A stretch of 64,000 nt of DNA from SFDP01 sp051891855 (lineage in GTDB: Bacteria; Bacillota; Clostridia; Lachnospirales; Lachnospiraceae). The stretch lies in NCBI GenBank assembly GCA_051891855.1, contig JBJFFP010000074.1, positions 1-64,000 on the forward strand, read 5' to 3'. The position numbers were made by a program, and so were the translations under genes. This document shows, piece after piece, positions 7,147-15,681 of the stretch (position 1 is the stretch's first letter; each line of letters begins with the position of its first letter). The notes beneath the pieces are model-generated. The model ran no database searches. It had not been told where the DNA came from and worked only from the letters and a program-made list of their open reading frames with translations.

Positions 7147-9339
7147 TTACATGGACTTCCTTTCTGCAATCTCTGCCATTTTTGCATCATTTAATCTGGT
7201 GTCTCCGTGAACTCTGGAATAGGATAAATAGCCATTCATCCGGTCAATCTTCGTCAGGTTTCTGCTTCCGCATTTAGGACATACATCCATCTCCAGCTCC
7301 TGATGTCCGCAATCATCACAATAGGCCAGACTGAGATTAACTCCTTCATAAAAGCCCATATCCATGGCACGATAAATTAACGTCTTAATTGCCTGAACAT
7401 TGTAATCGATAGGATATTTTACATACTGAATCTTCCCTCCATTGGAAAGATTCCAGAAACGGTTCTCCAAATCCTGCTTTTCAATAGGTGTAATATCTTC
7501 CGTTACATGGCAATGGAAGCTATTGCTTACGTATTCTCTGTCAGAAACGCCTTCGATAATTCCATACTTCTTTCTAAACTGCTGAACCTGCAAACCACAG
7601 AGGTTCTCCGCGGGTGTTCCGTAGATAGCATACAAATTGCCATCCTCTTCTTTAAACTGGATAATTCTTTTATTGATATGCTCCATTACTTCCAAGGCAA
7701 AAGCACCGTCTTCAACCAGTGATTTACCATTATAAAGCATTTGCAGCTCGTTCAGTGCTGTGATGCCAAAGGAGGCTGTTGCACTTTTTAACAGAGGCTT
7801 AATCTTATCCGTAAGCTTCAGATTCCCTCCTAAAAATCCTCCTTCACAATAGGCAAGCGGATTGGTGGATGCACGCATCTCTCCCAGGTAAGCATAGGTA
7901 CGAATATGTAACTGGCGAATCAGATTAAGGTAATAGTCTAAAACCTCATAAAAGTCTCTGTTTTCCTGTCTGGCCTTAGCTAAAATCATAGGCAGATGTA
8001 AAGAAACGGCTCCCACATTGAAGCGTCCCACATACACAGGGGTATCCTTATCGTCTGCCGGGTGCATTCCTCCCCGTTCATACCAGGGAGATAAAAAGGC
8101 ACGGCAGCCCATGGGAGAAATAATCTTACCATATTGCTTATAAATACTGGCCACATAGCCTTTTCCGGTAAGGCTCAGCCAGTCCGGATACATGGTCTTG
8201 GCAGAGCATTCCACACCGGCATCAAAAACATGCTCTAACGGCTTACCGGGCCCGTGAAGATTTTCATCATAAAGAAATACAATCTTGGGAAAAAGAACCG
8301 GCTTCTTACACTCCTTCTTTCCCTGCCCGCCTTTTCTCACTCTTAACATCACGATAGTAGCCATTTGTGCAAATTTGCCGATTCCGGTTCCTGCCGTTAC
8401 AGTAATAAAAGGATAGTCTCCACGACTGCTGGCAACAGTATTAAACTTATACTCCCATCCCTGGAAGCCCTGCTCCATCTCCTTTTCCACATCCTTCATA
8501 GCCTCTGCTTCAGCCACCTCCTGCGAAACCCCCAGAGACAAATATTTCTCCTTTAGCTTTCGGTAAGATTTTTCCGCATAGGGTTCCAGTATATTGTCTA
8601 CACTGGGTACGGTAAAACCGCCATACTGCTGACTGGCTGCACTCAGTACAATATCTCCGATAACATCAAAGGCAACGTCCAAGGTCTTCGGCTCATTGTA
8701 CCAGATATTTCCCATTTCAAATCCACCGGAAAGCACATTTTCCACATCAAAGAGACAGCAGTTCATGGTATCTCTTCTGGCAGACATATCATGCACATAG
8801 ATATAGCCGTCTCGACAGGCCTGTATCTCTTCCGTAGTCATAAAAAACTTCTGATAGAGTTCCTTATTCAGCTGATTAAATACAAGACTTCTCTTGGTTG
8901 AGACCAGTGCCGAATCCGTATTGGCATTTTCCTTGTCTCCCACATACATGATGGACTGGCTTTTCTTATAAACATCATCCAGCATCCGGACGAAATCCTG
9001 CTTATAATTCCGGTAATCACGATAGCTCTTGGCTACAATGGGCTTAACCTCCTCCAGAGCACTCTCCACAATATTATGCATAATGGAAATGGGAATTTCC
9101 GTTGTACCCAGATCATCTACCCGATTCACTACGTACTGACAGATATGCCGCTTCTCTTCTTCTGTAAATTTGGTCAATGCACGATAAGCACTTTTTCCGA
9201 TGGCATTGATTACCTTTTGAACGTTAAAGTCCTCTTTGGTTCCATCTTTTTTTACTACCTTGACCGGCTTCTCAGGACTGTACTCGCTGCCATAATTTAC
9301 TCCATTCTCCGTGTATTTCTCTGCAAGCAAACTGCTCAT
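7147..9339 (-). CDS. nrdD: Anaerobic (class III) ribonucleoside-triphosphate reductase
   Basis: This 730-residue enzyme reduces ribonucleoside triphosphates to deoxy forms by glycyl-radical chemistry. It has an N-terminal ATP-cone (about residues 27-115, beginning VKVVKKDGTKEDF), a glycyl-radical barrel with the NCCLFDVENVL cysteines, a C-terminal zinc site of two CxxC pairs (CDDC and CPKC) and the radical loop RMNGYL with Gly703. It is first in the nrdD-nrdG-dut cluster. A strong promoter and candidate NrdR boxes lie upstream. The enzyme is inactivated by oxygen, so the host lives without oxygen at least part of the time. Confidence 0.96.
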   Translation of the reverse strand: MSSLLAEKYTENGVNYGSEYSPEKPVKVVKKDGTKEDFNVQKVINAIGKSAYRALTKFTEEEKRHICQYVVNRVDDLGTTEIPISIMHNIVESALEEVKPIVAKSYRDYRNYKQDFVRMLDDVYKKSQSIMYVGDKENANTDSALVSTKRSLVFNQLNKELYQKFFMTTEEIQACRDGYIYVHDMSARRDTMNCCLFDVENVLSGGFEMGNIWYNEPKTLDVAFDVIGDIVLSAASQQYGGFTVPSVDNILEPYAEKSYRKLKEKYLSLGVSQEVAEAEAMKDVEKEMEQGFQGWEYKFNTVASSRGDYPFITVTAGTGIGKFAQMATIVMLRVRKGGQGKKECKKPVLFPKIVFLYDENLHGPGKPLEHVFDAGVECSAKTMYPDWLSLTGKGYVASIYKQYGKIISPMGCRAFLSPWYERGGMHPADDKDTPVYVGRFNVGAVSLHLPMILAKARQENRDFYEVLDYYLNLIRQLHIRTYAYLGEMRASTNPLAYCEGGFLGGNLKLTDKIKPLLKSATASFGITALNELQMLYNGKSLVEDGAFALEVMEHINKRIIQFKEEDGNLYAIYGTPAENLCGLQVQQFRKKYGIIEGVSDREYVSNSFHCHVTEDITPIEKQDLENRFWNLSNGGKIQYVKYPIDYNVQAIKTLIYRAMDMGFYEGVNLSLAYCDDCGHQELEMDVCPKCGSRNLTKIDRMNGYLSYSRVHGDTRLNDAKMAEIAERKSM

Positions 9340-9409
9340 TTCTCTTTTCCCTTTCCTTTTTTTACTTGGTTTGGCACCAATAATCTCTTTCTTCTCATCT
9401 ATTCCTCTG

Positions 9410-9425
9410 GCCCAGAATATAGTAT
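9410..9425. promoter_or_regulatory. Second candidate NrdR box (degenerate)
   Basis: Read on the minus strand this 16-mer matches the NrdR consensus ACACwATATwTwGTGT at 12 of 16 positions by my count. Its centre is 30 bp from the better box. NrdR boxes typically occur in pairs about three helical turns apart; 31-32 bp is the usual spacing. Confidence 0.4.
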
Positions 9426-9439
9426 ATTTTTTACAGGCA

Positions 9440-9455
9440 CCACAAGATATTGTGT
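9440..9455. promoter_or_regulatory. Candidate NrdR box at the nrdD transcription start
   Basis: CCACAAGATATTGTGT matches the NrdR consensus at 14 of 16 positions. It lies just downstream of the -10 box, over the expected transcription start, where bound NrdR would block polymerase. NrdR represses ribonucleotide reductase genes when deoxynucleotides are plentiful. No nrdR gene is in this window. Confidence 0.65.
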
Positions 9456-9464
9456 GTATTTATT

Positions 9465-9493
9465 AGTATAGTTGTTTAAAAAGAATCTGTCAA
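9465..9493 (-). promoter_or_regulatory. nrdD promoter (sigma-A type)
   Basis: The minus strand reads TTGACA (9488-9493), a 17-base spacer and TATACT (9465-9470). Transcription would start near 9458, leaving a leader of about 120 bases. It drives nrdD-nrdG-dut and perhaps degV. Confidence 0.8.
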
Positions 9494-9517
9494 TGCCAAT
9501 CTTACCAGGAAATTCCC

Positions 9518-9553
9518 AAAAAAAGAATGGCTATTCTATCCATAATAGCCATT
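9518..9553 (-). terminator. Terminator after the 50-residue membrane protein gene
   Basis: A 10-bp stem (9526-9535 with 9544-9553, AATGGCTATT/AATAGCCATT) is followed on the minus strand by CTTTTTTT. It separates this gene from the nrdD promoter 25 bases further on. Confidence 0.85.
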
Positions 9554-9592
9554 TCCCTGCCCACCTATTCATATAATCCATATACCATCAAT

Positions 9593-9745
9593 CTATGAAC
9601 TTTCTGCCGTCTCTCCTTCGACAGCACCTTTTGCATCCTTATTCTTTCTTAACCGAATGCCTATAAATACGGCAATAATTGCTAAAACAACAATAAGCAA
9701 AAATAACAACAGATAGGATAAAAATGTATTGATAAATGCAATCAT
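9593..9745 (-). CDS. Small single-span membrane protein (50 aa)
   Basis: An ATG ORF of 50 codons is preceded by AAGGTGAAGACC and followed by its own terminator. The product begins MIAFINTF, has one hydrophobic helix from about residue 8 to 30, then a basic patch (RLRKNKDAK) and an acidic, Ser-rich tail. The basic patch predicts a cytoplasmic C-terminus. It has no cysteine or known domain. I do not recognise it beyond a small membrane peptide, but membrane topology, ribosome site and terminator together make it convincing. It sits between rnhA and nrdD and is probably transcribed alone. Confidence 0.65.
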   Translation of the reverse strand: MIAFINTFLSYLLLFLLIVVLAIIAVFIGIRLRKNKDAKGAVEGETAESS

Positions 9746-9783
9746 GGTCTTCACCTTACCTTTCTGAATTTAATCATATCACT

Positions 9784-9825
9784 AAAAAAAGAGGAGTGCA
9801 ACCGTAATCTGACAAACCTTCCTCT
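9784..9825 (-). terminator. Possible terminator after rnhA
   Basis: A 6-bp stem (9790-9795 with 9820-9825) with a long loop precedes seven Ts on the minus strand. The upstream arm overlaps the rnhA stop codon. The short stem makes this tentative. Confidence 0.4.
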
Positions 9826-10306
9826 AATCTCCCAGATTATCCTCCAGCAGATTGTCCGAATCTGCCGCCGATGTGGCCAGCTGATCACATCGCTCATTTT
9901 CCGGATGCCCTGCATGTCCTTTAATCCATTTAAACTCCACCTGATGAGGTTTAACAGCCTCCAGCATTCTTAACCATAGCTGTTTATTCTTCACCGGTTT
10001 TTTGGTACTGGTTTTCCAATGATTCCTCTGCCAGTTTCCCAGCCAGTTCTGATTAAAGGCATCGGTTACATATTTGGAATCGGATACTACCGTGACCTGA
10101 CAGGGTCTGGTAAGTGCCTCCAGCCCCACAATAACCGCCATCATCTCCATTCGATTATTGGTGGTTTTTTTATAGCCTGCGGAAAATTCCCTGGCATGGA
10201 GCTCTCCTTTGGAATCCACATAATGAAGGATACAGCCATAGCCTCCCGGACCATCCGGATTTCCTCTGGCTGCTCCATCCGTATAAATTGTAACCTTCAT
10301 CTCCAT
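9824..10306 (-). CDS. rnhA: Ribonuclease HI
   Basis: This 160-residue enzyme cuts the RNA strand of RNA-DNA hybrids. The catalytic carboxylates are at Asp10 (YTDGA), Glu54 (NRMEMMA) and Asp76 (VSDSKY), followed by the KGHAGH histidine loop and the final Asp in ERCDQLA. The basic handle loop (NWLGNWQRNHWKTSTKKP) is present, as in E. coli RNase HI. There is no N-terminal hybrid-binding domain. It overlaps the upstream MutS-like gene by 10 bases. An internal ATG two codons in is an alternative start. Confidence 0.93.
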   Translation of the reverse strand: MEMKVTIYTDGAARGNPDGPGGYGCILHYVDSKGELHAREFSAGYKKTTNNRMEMMAVIVGLEALTRPCQVTVVSDSKYVTDAFNQNWLGNWQRNHWKTSTKKPVKNKQLWLRMLEAVKPHQVEFKWIKGHAGHPENERCDQLATSAADSDNLLEDNLGD

Positions 10307-11967
10307 TCCCCCTGTCGCTTATAGTCATCTATCATCTTCCTTGCTCCTTCGGTAATCTGCCGGGAAAATCCAAACTCCTCCAAAAGTCTTATGGCATTGC
10401 TGCTGCTTACCCTGCCTTTTTTCAGCTGATAGGAAAACCGTACATCTCCTTCCACCAGTTCTTCCTCAAAATGATAATTCTCATACTCCTTCTCAAGAGT
10501 TCTGGTCAGCTCTTCATCATGAGTTGCTGCAATACAAAGGATTCCCTCTGAACTGATTTCTTTCAGAATCTGCGTAGCAGCAGCAATTCTTTCCATGGTA
10601 TTGGTTCCCCGTAAAACCTCATCTACCATACATACAACCTGCTCTTCTTCTTTTCCAAAATCCAGGATTCGTTTAATTGCCCGGATTTCGGCCATATAAT
10701 AGCTTTCCTTCAGCCGTAGACTGTCTTTTAAGGAAATGGCTGTAAACAGCCTGCAAAAAGGTAACTGTAAGCGTTCTGCCGTACAGGTATGAATCGTCAT
10801 AGCCAGGAGAATATTGATTCCCATGGTTTTCAAAAAAGTGGACTTACCTGAGGCATTGGATCCCGTTAATAAGATATTTTGCTTCATATCCAGCGAATTA
10901 GGCACAGCCTTTTCCACCAGAGGATGATAGGCCTTCTCCAGAATAATCTCTTTTTCGTCTTGGAACCGGGGAATACAATAATAGGATAGATATGTCCTGT
11001 ACTCACCTATGGCAAGACAGCTGTCCAGTTTTCCCAAAAGTGCATAAATTTCCCATAGTTCATCCATATGCTGTTGCAGTTGCTTCAGCATGGAATTGAA
11101 TTTGATAATATCCGGATGAAAGCACATTCTCAGGTAATCCAGAATCACTTCCATTCCCTGACCTGCCATATTCCCCCGGGAGACCACCAGAAAGGCATTT
11201 TTTCTGAATCCCTCAAAGCTTTTATTCTTTTCTCTCAGGCTCTCCTTCATCTCTTTCCACGCAGGATTTAACTGCCTTTCTATTTTTGCACTGTAATCCA
11301 ACAGGGTTAGAATGTAACGAAAGCTGGTCAGACAGGGTTCCATTTCGGCTCTATGGCGGAAATAAGAAATAAAATTAAAACAAAGCAACCCAAACAGGAG
11401 TACAAGACCAATACCTGTATAAACAGTCGTTATCAGCAAAGAAAGGAGAAGCAACACATTTACCAGATGATGTCCTATATTCTTTCCGGGAACCATATCC
11501 TGCATAAAATCCATATATTGGGAAAGAGAATAGTTTTTCAGCCGTCCCATTTCACGAAACAGCATCTGCAGTCCTATTCTCGCCTCTTCCCCCGTCTGAT
11601 AATAGGAAATGATTTCTTCCAGATCTTTCAGCTCCTCTTCTGATCTTGCCGGATGATGAAGAAGATAATATAGATAATCATCCCCCACAGAAGAAGATGT
11701 ATAAGCCATCTGGCAATATACCTCATCCATATCCAAATCCTGCCAGGTTAAAAAATCCACAGCATGATTTTTCAGGTTGCGTTCGGTATACCAGGAAATG
11801 ATTTCCAAATCCTTACTCTGCCACTTTCTGGTGTTTGGCTTTCCGTAATTTTCCTGTAAAGCAGCTTCAAGCTGTCGTTTCCTCTTTTTGCCATCGGTCA
11901 ATGCCTTTTGCAAAATGATAAGCAGAACCAGAATAAGCCCTATCAAATAAATTAATTCATCCACCAT
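10297..11967 (-). CDS. Membrane-anchored MutS-like ATPase
   Basis: This 556-residue protein has a MutS-type ATPase domain at the C-terminus: Walker A GSNASGKST near residue 370, the conserved DEVLRGTNT Walker B region near 443 and the AATHD segment. It lacks the mismatch-recognition domain of MutS and the Smr nuclease domain of MutS2. Instead it has a hydrophobic helix at residues 4-20 and two or three more between about 170 and 205. This places it with membrane-associated MutS-related proteins of Firmicutes whose role is unknown. Mismatch repair should not be assumed. It overlaps rnhA by 10 bases and follows a terminator. Confidence 0.75.
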   Translation of the reverse strand: MVDELIYLIGLILVLLIILQKALTDGKKRKRQLEAALQENYGKPNTRKWQSKDLEIISWYTERNLKNHAVDFLTWQDLDMDEVYCQMAYTSSSVGDDYLYYLLHHPARSEEELKDLEEIISYYQTGEEARIGLQMLFREMGRLKNYSLSQYMDFMQDMVPGKNIGHHLVNVLLLLSLLITTVYTGIGLVLLFGLLCFNFISYFRHRAEMEPCLTSFRYILTLLDYSAKIERQLNPAWKEMKESLREKNKSFEGFRKNAFLVVSRGNMAGQGMEVILDYLRMCFHPDIIKFNSMLKQLQQHMDELWEIYALLGKLDSCLAIGEYRTYLSYYCIPRFQDEKEIILEKAYHPLVEKAVPNSLDMKQNILLTGSNASGKSTFLKTMGINILLAMTIHTCTAERLQLPFCRLFTAISLKDSLRLKESYYMAEIRAIKRILDFGKEEEQVVCMVDEVLRGTNTMERIAAATQILKEISSEGILCIAATHDEELTRTLEKEYENYHFEEELVEGDVRFSYQLKKGRVSSSNAIRLLEEFGFSRQITEGARKMIDDYKRQGEWR

Positions 11968-11984
11968 TAAGACCCTCTCTTTCT

Positions 11985-12020
11985 AAAAGAACAGGAACCC
12001 TGTGCCCTGCACAGGGTTCC
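11985..12020 (-). terminator. Terminator after the NCS2 permease gene
   Basis: An 11-bp GC-rich stem (11994-12004 with 12010-12020, GGAACCCTGTG/CACAGGGTTCC) is followed on the minus strand by TGTTCTTTT. Confidence 0.85.
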
Positions 12021-12043
12021 CCGGCCTAATATCACTCTTTCTT

Positions 12044-13411
12044 TTACAGGAAAATATATTTGCAGACAAAAAGGATACTCAGGACAATCATTAAAATACT
12101 GATCTTCTTTTCCTTTGCTTTTCCGCAGATTAAATTAATCAGAGTCCAGGAAATTACTCCCACAACAATACCTTCTGAGATACTGTATGCCAGGGGCATA
12201 AACAGAATACATAAAAAGGCGGGAATAGCTTCTGTCATATCTTCAAAATTAATCCTGGTTACAGCCCCCATCATATAGAAGCCTACAATGATTAATGCAG
12301 GGGCAACTGCAAAGGAAGGAATCGATAAAAACAGAGGTGAAAAAATCATAGCCAGCAGGAATAAAAGACCGGTAACTACAGCGGTCAGACCTGTTCGTCC
12401 TCCGGCGGTCACACCTGCTGCACTTTCCACATAGGTGGTTACGGTAGAAGTACCAAAAATTGCACCTACAGTAGTTGCAACAGCATCTGCCATTAAAGCC
12501 CCTTTAATTCTGGGCAGCTTCCCTTCCTTATCCAGCATATCAGCCTTACTTGCCACACCAATCAAGGTTCCCAGCGTATCAAAAATATCTACGAAAAGGA
12601 AAGCAAAGATAACGACGATAAAGTTACCCAGGTCAGCCATACTGAAATCAACCTTAAATACCTGTCCAAAGGTAGTACCTACGGAACTGAAATCAAAGCT
12701 GATAAATGCACCGGGAATAGTACTATACATTCCAAGCTCCGGATTAGGAACATAAAGTCCTGCCAGCTCTGCCAAAATCCCCAATACCCAAGTGGCAATA
12801 ATACCAAAGAGAATTCCTCCCTTAACCTTTTTCACCAGTAAAATTGCCGTGATAATTATACCTATCAATGCAAGTAATGCTCCCATACCCACAGAAGAAA
12901 AATCACTCTTAAAGGTCTGATAGGTCAATAAGGTAGCATCGCTGTTTACAATAATCTTGGCATTCTGTAAGCCAATGAAGGCGATAAACAGACCGATACC
13001 TACACTAACTGCCGATTTCAGGGTAAGGGGAATTGCATTGAAAATTGCCTCTCTCACGTTGGTTAAAGAGAGAATGATAAAAATAATTCCTTCCACGAAA
13101 ACTGCCAATAAAGCAATCTGCCAGCTATAGCCCATACCCAGTACAACCGTATAGGCAAAATACGCATTTAAGCCCATACCGGGAGCCAGAGCAAAAGGAT
13201 AGTTGGAAAAAACTGCCATACAGATGGTTCCAATAAAGGAAGCCAGAGCAGTTGCAATCAGAATGGCATTTGCATCCATTCCCGTTACCGAAAGGATACT
13301 GGGATTAACCGCAAGAATATAAGCCATGGTCATAAATGTGGTAATGCCGGCCATAACCTCGGTTCTTACATCCGTTTTGTTTTCCTTCAAATGGAAAAAC
13401 TTTTCTAACAT
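12044..13411 (-). CDS. NCS2 purine permease (PbuG/AzgA type)
   Basis: This 455-residue membrane protein imports hypoxanthine, guanine or adenine. Family signs are the N-terminal RTEVMAGITTFMTMAYIL, the NPSIL motif, APGMGLNAYFAY and the long series of hydrophobic helices (about 12-14). I place the start at the ATG ending at 13411 because AGGAGG lies 7 bases before it; a start 7 codons earlier would put that site inside the gene. It lies 83 bases downstream of the amidohydrolase and, with the nucleoside phosphorylase, forms a purine salvage group. The exact base preference cannot be read from sequence. Confidence 0.88.
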   Translation of the reverse strand: MLEKFFHLKENKTDVRTEVMAGITTFMTMAYILAVNPSILSVTGMDANAILIATALASFIGTICMAVFSNYPFALAPGMGLNAYFAYTVVLGMGYSWQIALLAVFVEGIIFIILSLTNVREAIFNAIPLTLKSAVSVGIGLFIAFIGLQNAKIIVNSDATLLTYQTFKSDFSSVGMGALLALIGIIITAILLVKKVKGGILFGIIATWVLGILAELAGLYVPNPELGMYSTIPGAFISFDFSSVGTTFGQVFKVDFSMADLGNFIVVIFAFLFVDIFDTLGTLIGVASKADMLDKEGKLPRIKGALMADAVATTVGAIFGTSTVTTYVESAAGVTAGGRTGLTAVVTGLLFLLAMIFSPLFLSIPSFAVAPALIIVGFYMMGAVTRINFEDMTEAIPAFLCILFMPLAYSISEGIVVGVISWTLINLICGKAKEKKISILMIVLSILFVCKYIFL

Positions 13412-13494
13412 TTTACTACCTCCTAGTCTCATAGAGAAATCTAAATTTGGGGAAAATCCCCTCTATTGAAAGCCTCATAGGCCTGCAATCCGAA

Positions 13495-14769
13495 TCAACG
13501 AAGCCTCTCCAAAATCTCATTCGCCTTCTTATAGATAGCTTTGGCATCTATCCCTTCTGCAAAGCTTCCGTTTTCATAAAGAATTATTCCATTAATCATG
13601 GTCATTTTTACGTTCAGCTTACTGCCGCTGTAGACCAGATTTTTCGCTATATTATTAATGGGCTGCATATTGGGCTGATTCAGGTCAATCATAATCACAT
13701 CTGCCAGCTTGCCTTCCTCTAGGATATCTCCATCCTCCAGTTCCATGGATAAGGCTCCATTAACCGTTGCCATGGTCAGTACCTTAAGTGCATCTACGGC
13801 TGAGGGGTCATTCTCCTTAAGCTTGGCAAGAGCCGTCACCAGAAACATTTCCCTGAACATATCCAGACAATTATTGCTGGAAGCCCCATCCGTACCGATA
13901 CCTACTCGTATGCCTCTGCGCAGATATTCTCCTATAGGAGCAATTCCGCTGGCCAGCTTAGCATTGGAGGCAGGATTGGTAATTACACTGATGCCTCTTT
14001 TTTTCAAAATTTCCATATCCTCGGAAGTGGTATGTACCCCATGATAAATAGAACCGCCAAAGTCAAACAGCCCCAATGAGTCAAACAGGGCAACCGGTGT
14101 TATTCCGTAACGTCCGATACATTCCTCCACCTCCGTCTTTGTCTCTGACATATGCACAAATAAAGGTGCTCTATACCGATGGATCATATCGGATACCGCC
14201 TCCAAAACCTCTCTGGAGCAGGTATATTCTGCATGAACACCCATTTTATAGGTTACCAAATCGTACTTGCCATTCAGCTTCTGATACCGCTCCTCCATGA
14301 CCGAAAGGGGAGGCCCGAATTTATTCAATCCACTTACCAAAACACAGCGCATACCCATTTCCTGACAGGCCTCTGCTATATCCTCGGGACTAAGATACAT
14401 ATCCCCAATAGCAGTAATACCACTGGTAAGATACTCTAAAATGGCAAGCTTTGTCAATAGGTAACAATCTTCTCCCGTCATTTTCTCTTCCCGGGGAAAG
14501 ATTTCCTGAGTCAGCCAATCCTGCAGATTATAGTCGTCGCAGAGCGAACGGAATACGGTCATAGCCGAATGTGTATGTGCGTTTTTAAAGCCGGGCATCA
14601 AAAGATTCCTTTCACAGTCAATCTCTCTGTCCCAGGCACACTCTCCTGCATCCTCCTTTTTTTCTCCCACATAGAGAATGCGGTTATCCTGTATCCAGAC
14701 TTCACCTTCTATGATTTTTCCCGGCTCTGCCATAGGCATAATACGGGCATTGTAAAAACGAATTTTCAT
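13495..14769 (-). CDS. Amidohydrolase (SAH/MTA or guanine deaminase-like)
   Basis: This 424-residue metal-dependent deaminase of the amidohydrolase superfamily shows the metal ligands HTH at residues 65-67, a His in MGVHAEYT near 200, a His in IYHGVHTTSE and the Asp in GTDGASSN near 302. The sequence resembles the MtaD/SsnA subgroup, which deaminates S-adenosylhomocysteine, methylthioadenosine or related purines. Its position between purine nucleoside phosphorylase and a purine permease supports a purine substrate. The ATG follows GAGGAAG. The exact substrate is undecided. Confidence 0.82.
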   Translation of the reverse strand: MKIRFYNARIMPMAEPGKIIEGEVWIQDNRILYVGEKKEDAGECAWDREIDCERNLLMPGFKNAHTHSAMTVFRSLCDDYNLQDWLTQEIFPREEKMTGEDCYLLTKLAILEYLTSGITAIGDMYLSPEDIAEACQEMGMRCVLVSGLNKFGPPLSVMEERYQKLNGKYDLVTYKMGVHAEYTCSREVLEAVSDMIHRYRAPLFVHMSETKTEVEECIGRYGITPVALFDSLGLFDFGGSIYHGVHTTSEDMEILKKRGISVITNPASNAKLASGIAPIGEYLRRGIRVGIGTDGASSNNCLDMFREMFLVTALAKLKENDPSAVDALKVLTMATVNGALSMELEDGDILEEGKLADVIMIDLNQPNMQPINNIAKNLVYSGSKLNVKMTMINGIILYENGSFAEGIDAKAIYKKANEILERLR

Positions 14770-14781
14770 TTCTTCCTCTCA

Positions 14782-14799
14782 TTCTGCCGCTTTAGCAGC
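14782..14799. repeat. 18-base sequence also found near 34326
   Basis: TTCTGCCGCTTTAGCAGC in the gap between the amidohydrolase and the phosphorylase matches 34326-34343 at 17 of 18 bases. Both are intergenic, in the same orientation and contain a small inverted repeat (CTGC/GCAG). Confidence 0.4.
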
Positions 14800-14806
14800 A
14801 TATTCT

Positions 14807-15643
14807 TTACAGGCATCTTTCTCCAAATTTGATTACTGACAGGGTCAGCAGCTGCTTGAACTTCGGTGCTGCTATTCTTGCTGCCTCCTGTACCTCCTCA
14901 TGGGTCAGAGGATTGGGACTCATTCCCGCTGCCAGGTTGCATACACAGGAAATACCGCAGATCTTCATTCCCATATGGTTTGCCGCAATAGCTTCCACTA
15001 CCGTAGACATTCCTACCGCATCCGCTCCCAGCTTATAAAGCAGCTGAATCTCTGCCGGCGTCTCAAAGGAAGGCCCCGTTAATTGAGCATAAATTCCCTG
15101 CTTCAGATTAATATGATTTTCCTCAGCCGTTTCCCTAAGAATTTCCTGTAACTCTCGGTCATAAACATTACTCATATCCGGAAATCTTGTACCCAGCTCC
15201 TCCGGATTGGGGCCGATTAAAGGATTGGGTACAAAGAGAGAAATATGATCTGTCAGCATCATGAAATCCCCGGCTTTAAAGGAGGGATTAATCCCTCCTG
15301 AGGCATTGGTCAAAAACAGAATCCTGGCTCCCAGCATTTTCATCAGTCTGGCAGGTAAAACCACATCAGAAATCGGATAGCCCTCATAATAATGCACTCT
15401 TCCCTGCATGCAGACTACCTTTGTATCTCCTATATAACCAAAGATAAATTTCCCCGCATGCCCGGGAACTGTGGATACCGGAAAGCCTTCAATCTCTGCA
15501 TAAGAAAGCTCAGCCGCCACCTGAATCTCCCTGCCATAATCCCCCAAGCCGGAGCCCAGAACAATGGCCACATCAGGAACAAAATCAATTTTTTTTCGTA
15601 TATTCTCATAACAGCTTAGTACTTTACCATATACCTGATTCAT
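14807..15643 (-). CDS. Purine nucleoside phosphorylase (trimeric)
   Basis: This 278-residue cytosolic enzyme splits purine nucleosides with phosphate to the base and ribose 1-phosphate. It shows the trimeric PNP pattern: VLGSGLG phosphate loop, VPGHAGK, QGRVHYYEG, TNASGGIN, the base-binding GPSFETPAEI and VGMSTVVEAI. I place the start at the ATG ending at 15643, which has GGGAGG 8 bases upstream; an ATG 7 codons earlier lacks a site. It feeds the neighbouring amidohydrolase and works with the NCS2 permease in salvage. Confidence 0.93.
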   Translation of the reverse strand: MNQVYGKVLSCYENIRKKIDFVPDVAIVLGSGLGDYGREIQVAAELSYAEIEGFPVSTVPGHAGKFIFGYIGDTKVVCMQGRVHYYEGYPISDVVLPARLMKMLGARILFLTNASGGINPSFKAGDFMMLTDHISLFVPNPLIGPNPEELGTRFPDMSNVYDRELQEILRETAEENHINLKQGIYAQLTGPSFETPAEIQLLYKLGADAVGMSTVVEAIAANHMGMKICGISCVCNLAAGMSPNPLTHEEVQEAARIAAPKFKQLLTLSVIKFGERCL

Positions 15644-15681
15644 TATTTCCTCCCATTCTACCACTGATCACCGCAATATGA

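Noticed and set aside
13449..13461. A short GGGGA/TCCCC hairpin between the amidohydrolase and the NCS2 permease
   Set aside because: The 5-bp stem lacks a T run; it is probably chance and the two genes can be one unit.
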